Below are positions 1 through 13,700 of a stretch of 64,000 nucleotides of DNA, piece by piece; the first letter of the stretch is position 1; each line of letters opens with the position of its first letter. A program made the translations under genes and the position numbers. This stretch comes from Corbicula japonica. Taxonomy: Eukaryota; Mollusca; Bivalvia; Venerida; Cyrenidae. Location of the stretch: the NCBI GenBank assembly GCA_038501625.1, contig JAZAYU010000182.1, positions 992,001-1,056,000 of the forward strand, in the 5' to 3' direction. The notes below the pieces were generated by a model. It was not told the origin of the DNA and did no database searches. It saw only the letters and a list, made by a program, of their open reading frames with translations.

Positions 1-1655
1 GTATGTGATAAATGTCTGACTTACGTCTACGTAGATCTATGTACTCATGCATATCTTGTATGTTATAACTGTCTGACTTACGTCTACGTAGATACATGTA
101 CTAGTGCATATCTTGTATGAGATAAATGTCTGACTTACGTCTATGTAGATCCATGTACTAGTGCATATCTTGTATGAGATAACTGTCTGACTTACGTCTA
201 CGTAGATACATGTACTAGTGCATATCTTGTATGTGATAACTGTCTGACTTACGTCTACGTAGATACATGTACTAGTGCATATCTTGTATGAGATAAATGT
301 CTGACTTACGTCTATGTAGATCCATGTACTAGTGCATATCTTGTATGAGATAACTGTCTGACTTACGTCTACGTAGATACATGTACTAGTGCATATCTTG
401 TATGAGATAAATGTCTGACTTACGTCTATGTAGATCCATGTACTAGTGCATATCTTGTATGAGATAAATGTCTGACTTACGTCTATGTAGATCCATGTAC
501 TAGTGCATATCTTGTATGTGATAAATGTCTGACTTACGTCTACGTAGATCCATGTACTCATGCATATCTTGTATGTGATAACTGTCTGACTTACGTCTAC
601 GTAGATACATGTACTCGTGCATATCTTGTATGTGATAACTGTCTGACTTACGTCTACGTAGATCCATGTACTTATGCATATCTTATATGTGATAACTGTC
701 TGACTTACGTCTATGTAGATACATGTACTCATGCATATCTTGTATGTGATAACTGTCTGACTTACGTCTACATAGATACATGTACTCATGCATATCTTGT
801 ATGTGATAACTGTCTGACTTACGTCTACGTAGATCCATGTACTTATGCATATCTTATATGTGATAACTGTCTGACTTACGTCTATGTAGATCCATGTACT
901 ATTGCATATCTTGTATGTGATAAATGTCTGACTTACGTCTACGTAGATACATGTACTCGTGCATATCTTGTATGTGATAAATGTCTGACTTACGTCTACG
1001 TAGATACATGTACTATTGCATATCTTGTATGTGATAACTGTCTGACTTACGTCTACGTAGATCTATGTACTCATGCATATCTTGTATGAGATAACTGTCT
1101 GACTTACGTCTACGTAGATCCATGTACTCATGCATATCTTGTATGTGATAACTGTCTGACTTACATCTACGTAGATACATGTACTATTGCATATCTTGTA
1201 TGTGATAAATGTCTGACTTACGTCTACGTAGATACATGTACTCGTGCATATCTTGTATGTGATAAATGTCTGACTTACGTCTACGTAGATACATGTACTA
1301 TTGCATATCTTGTATGTGATAAATGTCTGACTTACGTCTACGTAGATACATGTACTATTGCATATCTTGTATGTGATAACTGTCTGACTTACGTCTACGT
1401 AGATCTATGTACTCATGCATATCTTGTATGAGATAACTGTCTGACTTACGTCTACGTAGATCTATGTACTCATGCATATCTTGTATGAGATAACTGTCTG
1501 ACTTACGTCTACGTAGATCTATGTACTCATGCATATCTTGTATGAGATAACTGTCTGACTTACGTCTACGTAGATCTATGTACTCATGCATATCTTGTAT
1601 GTGATAACTGTCTGACTTACGTCTACGTAGATCCATGTACTCATGCATATCTTGT
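1..1655 (-). repeat. 57-base minisatellite (about 29 copies), each with a GACGTAAGT donor
   Basis: The unit is 57 bases, 19 codons, reading DMHEYMDLRRRKSDSYHIQ on the gene strand. Each unit keeps CTACGTAGAC|GTAAGTCAG or a close variant, a consensus 5' splice site. Units near exon 23 are open in frame; from about 1355 leftward some units carry TAG in place of the GAG codon. The array runs off the left edge. Confidence 0.95.
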
Positions 1656-1765
1656 AGAGCAAACGGTGTGGTAGGTTTGTCGACCCCGTGCCATCTCTGG
1701 ACCCGGATCAGCAAGTTCTTGTAGTCTTTGACAAGCTTCTCCCAAGTACTGCCACAGAATGTCGC
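1621..1765 (-). CDS. Exon 23 (145 bases); 3' end lies in the 57-base array
   Basis: The acceptor GTCGTTACAG precedes GCGACATTC. The translation ATFCGSTWEKLVKDYKNLLI continues RVQRWHGVDKPTTPFALQ, then enters the first repeat unit (DMHEYMDLRR). The first good donor is GTAGAC|GTAAGT in that unit (phase 1). The same donor recurs every 57 bases, and the first few units stay open in the same frame, so the true end could be at any of them. Confidence 0.8.
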
Positions 1766-4700
1766 CTGTAACGACCAATATATATGCATTACCAAGGTGA
1801 AAATACTGGGTAACTACAATGTTTAAAACAGTTCACTCTGTGAGTAAACTGTAGCAGGAGTAAGCATTTTTTCCATACACTATTTCAAAATTTTTCCAAA
1901 GCTGAACTGCTATAAACAATTTATCACTTATCCTCACCGAATTAACATTTCTCGCTCATCTGGTCTATCCCTTTCCTCCATATATACTCCTTTATGGCAT
2001 TGGTGAACAGTGTATATCCAGATCTGCACTGTTGCTTTATTAATTACAATTTATTAGGTTTTTTTCTGACTAAGTAGGGAACAGTGAAGATCCTGATCAG
2101 ACAGCATGGATGTGCCACTGATCTGGATCTACACTGTGTGCACATGTGATAAAAGGCTTATATATATGGAGTAAAGGGCAATTACTCTTGATAATAACAA
2201 AACTGAAAACGGTAATTTTAATGGAAATTTACCCAAGTCCTGGCACTATTTCAATTACCATTTTGTCTTTGTCATACAAGTGTAAGAAATACAGTTATTA
2301 AAGTGAGACGATAAAGTTACTTAGATAATACGAACCTTTCTCCTCAACTTCTCAAATCTTCTCCTGACCAGAAATCCGCGGGCATATTTCTGTATACACA
2401 CTGATGCCTTATGCATATCTCGTTTAGAAGGCCCAGTTTTGTTGGGGTGGTATATACTGAAACATTAACATCATGTGTCAACCATTTTTAAGAATGTCAT
2501 ACACTTAAGGATTGAATCAATATTTGATGGTTATAATTCGAGTATGTAAAAACAGTTGGGTTGTTTAAGTTGTGTGAGCATGCATACTTTAAACAATCCA
2601 ACTGTTTTCTTACCCAAATCAAAACAATTAAATATTGATTTTATTGTTTTATTTACAAAAATAAATACAGAAATAATGGGAAGAATTTGTGAGATTATGG
2701 CCTTTTTGAATGACTTGCAACAGCTATGTTGACAAAGTGAATGATAGCAAATCCCTTACATTGTAACAAACAATTCAATTTTAAGCCCAAAAATACAAAG
2801 GCATTAGCTCTTTTTGGTTCATTAGGTTATTTCTGACCAAAATGTGACCAGTGCAGATCCTGATCAGACAGCACGGATGTGCCAGCTGATCTAGATCTAC
2901 ACTGGTCGCACATCCGTAAAAATGCGTATATATGGAGGAAAGGGTTAACAATAATCTGAAAGTAACATTGTGTAGATACTTACTCGTAGATTTCTACATG
3001 TGGACCGATTGTTTCTATCTTTGACTTCGCTTTCTGTTGATTGGCCAGCATTCTTCCAGAGAAACATTAATTAGAATTAGATATAAGGGAGTACATAAAA
3101 TATAAACAAAATAAACTGGAGGGAATATTTGATCTTGTTATATTAAGTTAAATTTGTTAAAATAAGGTAGATTACATAGCTGCTGTCACCTGATTATTTT
3201 ATTAAATATGTTTATTACATGATTATGGGTTGGTATGTCTAAATATAATTTGAACCTAAACAAAATTCTTATTAAAATAATTTTCAGCCACGTTATACTG
3301 CCAGAATTCTTTGTAGTGTGTTAACAAATACAGAACTTAAGAAAAAAAAATCTTCAAATCAAGCAAAGCAAGCAGACACATAAGTTAGAGTTTATGATAT
3401 TCAAACAAAAAACCCTTGACCACTTGTTTAGAAAACAATAGTTGTTATTCTAATTGTAATAAGCTGTAAATAAATGATTAATATTGCAATTTATAACCCA
3501 ACACTGCATGGTAAACTATGCTCAATTAAAATGTTGTTAGTCAATATAACTGGTAAAGGTTGTTATATTTTTATGTTACTGTAGTAGTATTATATGTTAA
3601 ATTTCCTTTCTATCTCCCAAACTCATGGTCTGTAAATAAAACAACATATTGATGAAAATTATATGTAAATAGCTGCATCTATTATGCTGGAAATATTTCA
3701 TATTTTTGCATTTCAGTTATTTTACCTAAAGTTTGATAGAAAATTTCCAACTTGACATTTAATTTACAGTGTGGATATTGCCAACTGACATTATTAATTA
3801 TCTTATCAAATTTGGAACTACCAAACTATTGTATAAGATCTGTTAAACTTTAATCACTTGGACTTCCAGTGTATTTGACTTACATGTGTTATGTGTATGA
3901 AATTCATATACAAATAAAACTGTGGAACTTTTACAGAACATCTTCTTGAGGTAATTCCCCAACATTTAAGGAGTGTAAATTCCGCTTCTTAATACATCTA
4001 TAATTATAAACCAGTCTTTATTTAACTCCTTACATGATGCTTTATTGTGGTTTGGTAACTATTTATTAGACTTTGGGTGTCTCAACGAACACTGTTGGTA
4101 GCATGCAGGGTGGCCACCCTAAAAGGATGTCAGCGATGTCACCCATATAATTTACTAGTGTCTTATAAGGATGATAAATAATGTTTATCAGCTACATGCA
4201 TCCAAGCTTTTCTGGGTTTGTTCCGGGTACACAGTTGATTGCAGCTCAGAGTTAAGAGAATGGGTGCTGCTGCTGCAGGGGTTCAATTACCAGTCAAATC
4301 ATATATATACTATTCATAATGTATTGCACAGCCTTTTAAACCATCTTCCTATTATTTTAGTTACAATGACTATGATTCAATTTATTACAAGCTTACCCTA
4401 TTCACACTTATTTCTTGCAGCACAATTTACTGAAATAATACTAACTCTTTACAAATTTAGGACTGGGAATCCATTTGTCTATTTATGGTTACTGACATGA
4501 GTAACCAATAAATAATCAATACCAGATAGAACAGTATATTTACTTGTTAACCCTTTTCTGTATAGATACACCTTTATTGCTAGGGCGAACAGTTTAGATC
4601 CAGATCAGCCGGCACATCCGTGCTGTCTGATAAGGATCTAAACTGTTCGCTTTTTGATTCATTAGGTTATTTCTGACCTAAATGCAACCAGTGCAGATCC

Positions 4701-7700
4701 TGATCAGATGGCAAGGATGTGCCGGCTGATCTGGATCTTCACTGGTCGCACATGTGTAAAAATGCGTATATATCAAGGAAAGGGTTAAACACAAAGTTTA
4801 AGAAAAAGGTGACAATCCTATCCGCACAAGTATACCATAAACTAAACCAACTTTATATTGTAGTTGTGACCTAAGCACAAACAACCATTTAAATATGCTT
4901 GCTACACATTGCTCATATATATGTGACTTTATGTCAACACTTGCAACAGAAATCATGAATTTGATGCTAGCCAACACCCAAACAATAACATGTACTAAAC
5001 TAATAATCAGGTTTTTCATAATCACAGCTTACAGAAACAGGTCTGTTCATTTCCATTTCTTAAATGATACAGACTGAGAATCGGGAATTCCTTCTGTATT
5101 TTTCTTTTCTGCTTGCCAAATATGTTTAAATGTTTGACTTACTCTTGTGCCATGGCATCAACCTTGACCTGACGTTTCCCCTCCTGTTGTATCTGGATCT
5201 CTTTAAAGTCTTTGGCCCACTGTAACAGTTGGGGATCCAGCGGAGGGCGGTTGTAAATCTTGGTCTTCCTGTCTATATGCTTCCTGTACTCTCTGAAGGA
5301 CATGTCAGATATATGTGATCACACCAAATATTATGTCATCAATCAAATATTACGTTACCAAATCAAAGATTATGTTACAAAATCAAATATTGTGTTACTG
5401 AGTGAAGTATTATGTTACCTAATCAAATATTATTTTACTAAATACAACACTTTGTTACCATATCATATATTTTCTTACCAAATCAAGAATTATGTTACCT
5501 AATCAAAATTTTATGTTATCCAATAAAATAAGAGCTGTCGGAGGAGACAGCAAACACTTACATGAAACAAATGCAAAGACTTCGATTTTTTTTTCTTGAA
5601 TGATCACAGCCGTGCAAAGACAAACCAACCTAACAAGTTTAAGGATTCAAGGCACAAGTGTTTTATATTTATTGATCAGACATATTTTCAACCATAAAGG
5701 CCCATGTGACATTGACTTAAAGTGGATAAATGTCATCTACTGGCCATCACTAACTATCCTACCAAGTTAGTAGAATATCTAGTAAACTGATCATCTACTG
5801 GCCATGACTAACTATCCTACCAAGTTAGTAGAATATCTAGTAAACTGATCATCTACTGGCCATGACTAACTATCCTACCAAGTTAGTAGAACATCTAGTA
5901 AACTGATCATCTACTGGCCATGACTAACTATCCTACCAAGTTAGTAGAATATCTAGTAAACTGATCATCTACACAAATTCTCAAAAATTGGAAGTTCTTT
6001 GCCAGGCAGTTACCTCTGACTTTCTTGAAGAGCCATCTGTTTATCTTCCATTGCTTTTCTGTTCTCCCATATCAACTTCCTGTACGAGTTGCGACAGACA
6101 TAGCCTCGAAATATTCGCTGTATGTCCACTGCAGCTTTAGCCTCTTTTTGCTTGGTGACGGCCTCTAATACCTCATCCTGAACAATTATTAAATTAGTAT
6201 AATAAGTTCTTATTGTGCAGATGGTCTTTTACCTCTTTATTCCATAGGATATGGCTGTGATCCATGGGTAACAGTGTTGATCCATAGAATATGGCTGTGA
6301 TCCATGGGTAACAGTGTTGATCCATAGGATATGGCTGTGATCCATGGGTAACAGTGTTGATCCATAGGATATGGCTGTGATCCATGGGTAACAGTGTTGA
6401 TCCATAGGATATGGCTGTGATCCACGGGTAACAGTGTTGATCCATAGAATATGGCTGTGATTCACGGGTAACAGTGTTGATCCATAGGATATGGCTGTGA
6501 TCCATGGGTAACAGTGTTGATCCATAGGATATGGCTGTGATCCACGGGTAACAGTGTTGATCCATAGGATATGGCTGTGATCCACGGGTAACAGTGTTGA
6601 TCCATAGGATATGGCTGTGATCCACGGGTAACAGTGTTGATCCATAGGATATGGCTGTGATCCACGGGTAACAGTGTTGATCCAGATCAGATGGCAAACT
6701 TATAGAATCTTTAGGTTATTTCTGACCAATATGCGACCAGTGAAGATCCAGAGCAGACAACACTGATGTGCAAGCTGATCTGGATCTACAACGATCACAT
6801 TAAAATGCATTTAACAATTTTGCAATTATTTCAAAATAATGATTTTCACAGAAAATTTCTGAAAATTCATTTAATTGAAACAAGAGCTGTCACTTGAAAT
6901 TGACATATGCCCCCGAAATGCAGCTTTGAAATCAAATAGGTATACATATGTAATAAATAAACATATGTAATGAAAAATATGCTTGTGGAAGACAAAACAT
7001 ACTGCATGCATATAAAGTGAAAGATGAAAGGATCATATGTTTCAAGTCTGTAGTAAGTATATAGTTAAATAAAGTTAAATATTACATTTTTTTTTTAGAA
7101 AATTTGAAGATTATTGGGGAAATTATCCTGAAAAATGATTATTAGAGTTATGGACCTTACTACATATGATGTGGGTAATATAAACAAGAGGGCCATGATG
7201 GCCCTTTATCACTCACCTGAGTACAACAAAGTTGTGTTGTACAAGACCCAACGTCTCGATATGGTGAACATTTACACCAAGTTATTTTAAAATCCAATAA
7301 GAAACAACAAATCTACAGCTTGGAAAAGAAAATGCTATTTTTCGTAACAGTGACCTTGACCTTTGACCTACCTGCATGGGTATTGTAAGCAACACATCCC
7401 TTTGTCATGGTGAACATTTATGTAAAGTTATTTTGAAATCACTTCATTCATTAGGAATTAACAGCCCAGACAAGAAAATGTTATTTTTAGTAACAGTGAC
7501 CTTGACCTTGGACCAACAGGCATGGGTATTGTACGCAAAAGTACACCTTGTCATGGTAAACATTTGAGCCAAGCTATTTTAAAATCCAATGAGAAATAAC
7601 AAATTTACAGCCTGGACAAGATTTTTCTATTTATAGTAACAGTGACCTAGTTTTTGACCCCATGTGACCCATACTCAAACTCGTCCAATTAATAACTGGG

Positions 7701-10700
7701 ACATATGTTCTGACCAAGTTTCTTTACAATCTGATAATCAGAGTAAAAATGTGACCACTAATAGTGTAAACAAGAAAATTCTATTTTTAGTAACAGTGAC
7801 CTAGTTTTTGGACCCAGATGACCTGTATTCGAACTTGTCTGAGAAATCATTGGGACAAACATCCTGACCAAGTTTCATGACAATCAGAGCAGAAATGTGA
7901 CCTCTAGAGTGTTAACAAGAAAATTGTATTTTTAGTAACAGTGACCTAGTTTTTGGACCCAGATGACCCATATTCAAACTCGTCCAAGAAATCATCGGGA
8001 CAAACATGCTGACCAAGTGTCATGACAATCAGAACAAAAATGTGACCGCTAGAGTGTTAACAAGAAAATTCTATTTTTAGTTACAGTGACCTAGTTTTTG
8101 GACCCAGATGATTCTTTTTCAAACTCACCCTAGAAATCATTGGGACAAATATCCTGACCAAGTTTCATGATAATTGGAGTAAAAATGTGACTGCTAGAGT
8201 GTTAACAAGAAAATTCTATTTATAGTAACAGTGACCTAGTTTTTGGACCCAGATGACCCATATTCAAACTCGGCCTAGATATAATTGGGACAAACATCCT
8301 GACCAAGTTTAATGACAATGGGAACAAAAATGTGACCGCTAGAGTGTTAACAAGAAAATTCTATTTTTAGTAACAGTGACCTAGTTTTTGGACCCAGATG
8401 ACCCATATTGGAACTCGTCCGAGAAATCATTGGGACAAACATCCTGACCAAATTTCATGACAATCAGACAAAAAATGTAACCTCTATTGCGTTGACAAAA
8501 TTTACCTTAGGGTTAGGGGTTTAGGGTTAGGGTTAGGTAAAAAGGCCCATAACTCAGCCAAAAATAATCCGATCAGAAATTCCTTTGGATATACACAACA
8601 AGTCTTGGTGACAAACACTCCTGTGAAGTTTCAATGAAATCCCTCAAGCAGTTTCAGTTTACGTTAGGGTTAGGGTTAGGGTTTAGGGTTAGGAATTCAG
8701 AATGATGCCATTTGGGCTCATTAATGTACCTTTATAGTTTCAAAATGACTAAGGGCTCATAACTCGGCCAAAAATAATCTGAGCGGAAACTCCTGATGAT
8801 ATGCACAACTAGGCATGGTGACAAACACTCCTGTGAAGTTTTAATGAAATCCCTCAAGCTGTTTTGGGGAAGAAGGGAGGACAAGAATTAGGGTTAGGGT
8901 TAAGGTTAGGGTTAGCAAAAAATGACAAAGTGCTCATAACTCAGCAAAAAATAATCCAATCGGAAATTCCTGACGATATGCACAACTAGGCTTGGTGACA
9001 AACACTCCTGTGAAGTTTCAATGAAATCCCTCAAGCTGTTTTGGAGAAGAAGCGAGGACAACATTTTGCCGGACTGACGGACGGACGGACAGACGGTGCG
9101 ATTACTATATGCCTCCCTTCGGGGGCATAAAAAAACAACTGCACAAGAGAATGTTTTCTTAACTTCTGATTTCAGTTTCATGTATGTTTGGTTAAAAGTT
9201 TTAAAAGAAATTCTAAGGGAAGTACCTAAGGTTTTACTGTGAACTTGATTGCTGAAATTTTAGAAAATTCAATATAACAGTATTTTTTTTTTCTGTAGAT
9301 CATTTGTGGGTATATTGTGTGACTGCTTTATAACGGAACAAATCACGTTTTTGTAAGTCTGCAGCGTACCCAGCAAACGTATTCCAGTACGTAAAACTGT
9401 ATGTTTTATGTATGTCACATTATGTACAAAATATGTATAATTAGTGCCATGGACGTTAAATTTATAGTTGGAACACGTCACATGTACTGGGCTATTTTTG
9501 CTGTGTATAGGTTAAAATACAGTTTACACTGATGGCACACCATATGAAGTTGACACACAAACATACCGGATCAGGTACATGAGACACTTGTGGTATTGGT
9601 CTTCCGATGTTAGCCAGGGATTGTGCCTGCGATGTTGGACGTTGTTTTGTCTGTACCGTGACAACTGGGGGTCTTGCGTATATGACCTCGGGGGTCCCTG
9701 TGTCTGTACTACCATCTTCCTCTGGGTGCTCAGGGTGAGCTGGCAATGAACCCAGTGTATCTGAAATTTGAATAACAATACTGTACATCCAGTAATTTTC
9801 CTGGAGGCAGATTAATATACCAAATTAAAAAAAACACAAAATTATAATTATATATATCAGTAAACTAAAACATATGGAATGTAGGAGCTGTCTGTGCGCA
9901 AAATGATATACTAATTCTCTGCATATGGAATGTAGGAACAGTCAGCACACATGGCAATATACATAATTAGTTATACCTGAGGTTCTCTGCATATGGAATG
10001 TAGGAACAGTCAGCACACATGGCAATATACATGATTAGTTATACCTGAGGTTCTCTGCATAGTATGGAATGTAGGAACAGTCAGCACACATGGCAATATA
10101 CATGATTAGTTATACCTGAGGTTCTCTGCATAGTATGGAATGTAGGAACAGTCAGCACACATGGCAATATACATAATTAGATATACCTGAGGTTCTCTGC
10201 ATACGGAATGTAGGAACAGTCAGCACACATGGCAATATACATAATTAGTTATACCTGAGGTTCTCTGCATATGGAATGTAGGAACAGTCAGCACACATGG
10301 CAATATACATAATAAGTTATACCTGAGGTTCTCTGTGTATGGAATGTAGGAGCAGTCTGCGGATAGGACAATATATATAATTAGTTATACCTGAGGTTCT
10401 CTGTGTATGGAATGTAGGAGCGGTCTGCGGATAGGACAATATATATAATTAGTTATACCTGAGGTTCTCTGTGTATGGAATGTAGGAGCGGTCTGCGGAT
10501 AGGACAATATATATAATTAGTTATACCTGAGGTTCTCTGTGTATGGTATGTAGGAGCGGTCTGTGCACGGGACGATGTACGTAGACTGACAATGGAAAGG
10601 GAGTCCATAAAATCCTCTGTATCTTGTCGTGATCCTGGCGGAGCTGACTTGCAGGTTTCCTTCCTTAACTCTACAACTGTAATTACACAACCGTTTACTC

Positions 10701-13700
10701 CATGGATATGAATCTAATCACATGTGCAACCAGCGTAGATCCAGACCAGCCTTCACATCCATGCAGTCTCATCTGGATCTACACTGTTAGCTCCTTAGTG
10801 AGCAAAAATCTAAAAGCGAAAAGTGTAGACCAAGATCAGACTAATATGAGCCGTGTCGTGAGATTTTCGACCTGCTGGTCAAAATTTCACATTTTCAGGT
10901 TTTTATTGAACCATATAGTTTGAACCTTTGTGATCATTTTGATATAAAAATTAAATTTGAATTCAATCTAGAAATATGTTTATTATTATTTTTAAAATGA
11001 TGTAGTTGAAATCAATAATTATCCCACATGACGTCATCGACGTCATAATCTTCGTGGAAATTGAAAATTGTTTGAAGCGCTCCCGGGAATTGAATGTAAT
11101 ACTACAAATTACGGTTTTGATTAGATTTTGAACCCGCTAGCGAACTCCATAAACATCTTTTGCACTTCCACACTTCAAAAGACGCCGATCACGTTTTATG
11201 TCATGCAACTCCTGTTAGAAGGCCGCTCCAGTCAGAAGACGCTGCGTTCAACTTTCAAGTAAGGTTTTGCTGTCAATGATTTTTTTTCGCTGTGGGTTGA
11301 TTCTCATTGAACTGAAAATTTCGTTTTCTAAATATTTGAATGGTAGGCCTACATGTAAGATAATATAAACCTTAATTTAATTTATTCTGTCAATTAAAAT
11401 TTCCCGCTACTTTTCAAAGGAAATATAAGACGCCCCGCCTCGCGTTTGATGTTTTGGTTGCGAGCCAAGATCTAACTGAAATCGAAATTTGTAATATATT
11501 TAAAGGTCATGGTGTAGAAAACTTTTAAAACACTAGTGTTTGCAGTTAACTATCTATCCTTTATGATTATAAAATAGGATCAACAATAAAAATATTTAGT
11601 TTCAAATTGTTCTGTTTTACCGATTCTGGTTGTTATCAGCTGCAATGTGCGTAGAATATTTCAGAAATCCCAATATCCAATAAAATCTAAGTAATTGTGA
11701 CACTTAAAAATACATTTGCTAAAACAGAAACTTTTCTACAGTACAACTTTTGTGAGTACCGCTTCATTTGTAATATTTCGTAGGTTATTGCACAAAGTTG
11801 TCGTTGACATAAATTAGTATAGTTATGACATGCATAAAATGAAGTATTTTTCCCTATTTGTTAGTCATAAACAAATCCAAGTAAAATATTTTGTGTGGAG
11901 TCCTTATTTATATTGTTTTATGCTATTATAAATGTACAAATTACTCGACCGGCGAAATCGAATTAGCGGCTTTCCGACAGATGAAAATTACAAATCGTGT
12001 CGTACCTTTAGCAAGTATTTTTATTTTCTATCGCGGACATAGTATGAAGTTTTGTGTATATATAAAATATACGGTTCGCTCCAATTCAGAGCTTTATAAT
12101 AAACTTGTGTATTTTTCGAATTTCAATTCACTGGAAAAATGTATAGATTCTTCTAATACAGAAACAGGGACTAAGAACAAAGTCACGAAATATGGCTATA
12201 TACTGTCGCTTTATACTCTATTTGTTTTATTTTTATAACGTAACTCACAGAAATCAGTTTTACAGTACGCAACGCATACATGTATACGTATCGAAGAAAA
12301 TATAACAATTTCATAAAAAGCAAGGGTTGTGTTGTACTGGGGTTGTGGGCATGTCTCAATTTTGGACCTCTGGTCCCATGAACTTCCGTACTTTGATACG
12401 TGGTTCTACAAGTATCTTTGTCTCTAAACAAAATAGCCACGAGGTATCAGTACCTCTCCTACTTTCGTGACCTAGCATTGTTGTATCTCTTTTTCGCATC
12501 GTATTTTCGCTTTTTTGTGGCCTAACTCTCCTGAGAGTGAGACTATAATAGTTTAATTTGCATCGTACTTTCGTGACTTCGCTTCGTGTTTTCGCCTAAT
12601 CGCGTTGTGGTTTCGCATACTCGCGGCGTGTTTTTCGCGATTTTGTGGTCTCGCCAAAGTGGTCGAAAGGACAAAACAACGATGTTAGTTTAAATATCTC
12701 CGGCTGTGGATACGTAACAGATTCGATCGTTCATTGTTGTGGATCTGTCCACCATTGAATGTCCGCAATACAGTCAACATCACAACGTCTGTTAAAAGAT
12801 AGACATGCGACGCTTGCAGTTTTCATAAACTTAGGGGTATTAGAGTTAGATCAAAGCTGGAAACACATAATTGAAAATGTGAAAATACGTATATGAAAAA
12901 TACATGAAGTTCATAACTTAAAAGAACTGTCGCGAAGTCATTAAATAACGCGGCGATAATTTAAACGCCCCAAAAAACAACAAAACGACTGAAATATGCA
13001 GTTGGCGTCATTTCCTAGGGCATGATTGAATTACTGACATCACAATGAACTCTTGATCATTTTTATCAGCCTTTTAAATTTATATAAATTAAATTTATGC
13101 TGATTAATATATATCCTTAAAGTTCGAATTTTTGACGAACATTTCATCAGACAAGATTTCTATGTTGCCGGATGCTTCGTAAGAAAAATCTGCATCGGTC
13201 TCGTTATCTGTTTTTGTTGTGTCAGTAAACTTTCTCGAAGCTGCGTCATAATACGATTATAATATTATCATTAGTCCTTTACCTGCAACAACTAATTTTC
13301 AACCTCATCTGACATTACTAGTATGTTACCTCCATTGTCAAGAACCCTCGTTATTTCCAAAATGTGTTATAAGCATAATATTTTTCATGTGTCTCTTCCC
13401 AAAATTAAATTAACAAGGATATACAGTTTCTGATTTTCAATTAAATTGAACTTGAAGGTAGATGCAATAATGGGATTTTTAACATGAATCAAACGAATAA
13501 CGCATACAGGCGTTCACTACAGTGAGCACCAAGAGTACAAATAACTGGCTTACCTCCCTTGAAATAATGACGTAACAGTTGTAGATGCTCGATAGTAAAT
13601 GGAATAATGATGGGGTGTGTCAGGAAAATGCTTCTTGATTATGGGGTGAAAAAAGAAACACAATAGAAGAATATGACATGTATGTAAATTATATTTCCGT

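Larger units (their letters stand above)
6885..9131. repeat. Long mollusc-type repeat block with TGACCTTGACC motifs and GACGGAC tail
   Basis: It opens with an ATGCCCCCGAA word and closes with CTCCCTTCGGGGGCATAA. Inside, from about 7184, a GGGCCATGATGGCCC-headed part is followed by about six copies of a roughly 140-base unit (AACAGTGACCTAGTTTTTGG ... CAAGTTTCATGACAAT). Three copies of a CTCATAACTCGGCC ... TGTGAAGTTTCAATG unit follow, and then GGACGGACGGACAGACGG. No gene is present. Confidence 0.85.

Noticed and set aside
37..789. 250-codon frame rich in STCIYVDVSQTVITYK repeats
   Set aside because: It is one reading of the 57-base minisatellite, and several frames of the array are open for the same reason. 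The gene-strand frame belonging to exon 23 is a different one.
1..1655. CRISPR array
   Set aside because: Units are directly adjacent tandem copies without unique spacers, in a eukaryotic intron or exon setting.
6194..6697. Long overlapping minus-strand frames with MDQHCYPWITAISYG repeats
   Set aside because: They come from a 40-base tandem repeat in which all three frames are open. There are no splice sites or flanking coding sequence in phase with exons 18 and 19.
9977..10527. Microexons in the exon 17 array (CGCAG acceptor to CTCAG donor, 34 bases)
   Set aside because: 34 bases is not a multiple of three, and the intervening intron would be about 34 bases. Decoy donors are a better reading.
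11891..12238. 115-codon plus-strand frame inside the 3.3-kb TIR element
   Set aside because: No transposase motif or similarity is recognisable and base composition matches the AT-rich surroundings. It is probably chance.
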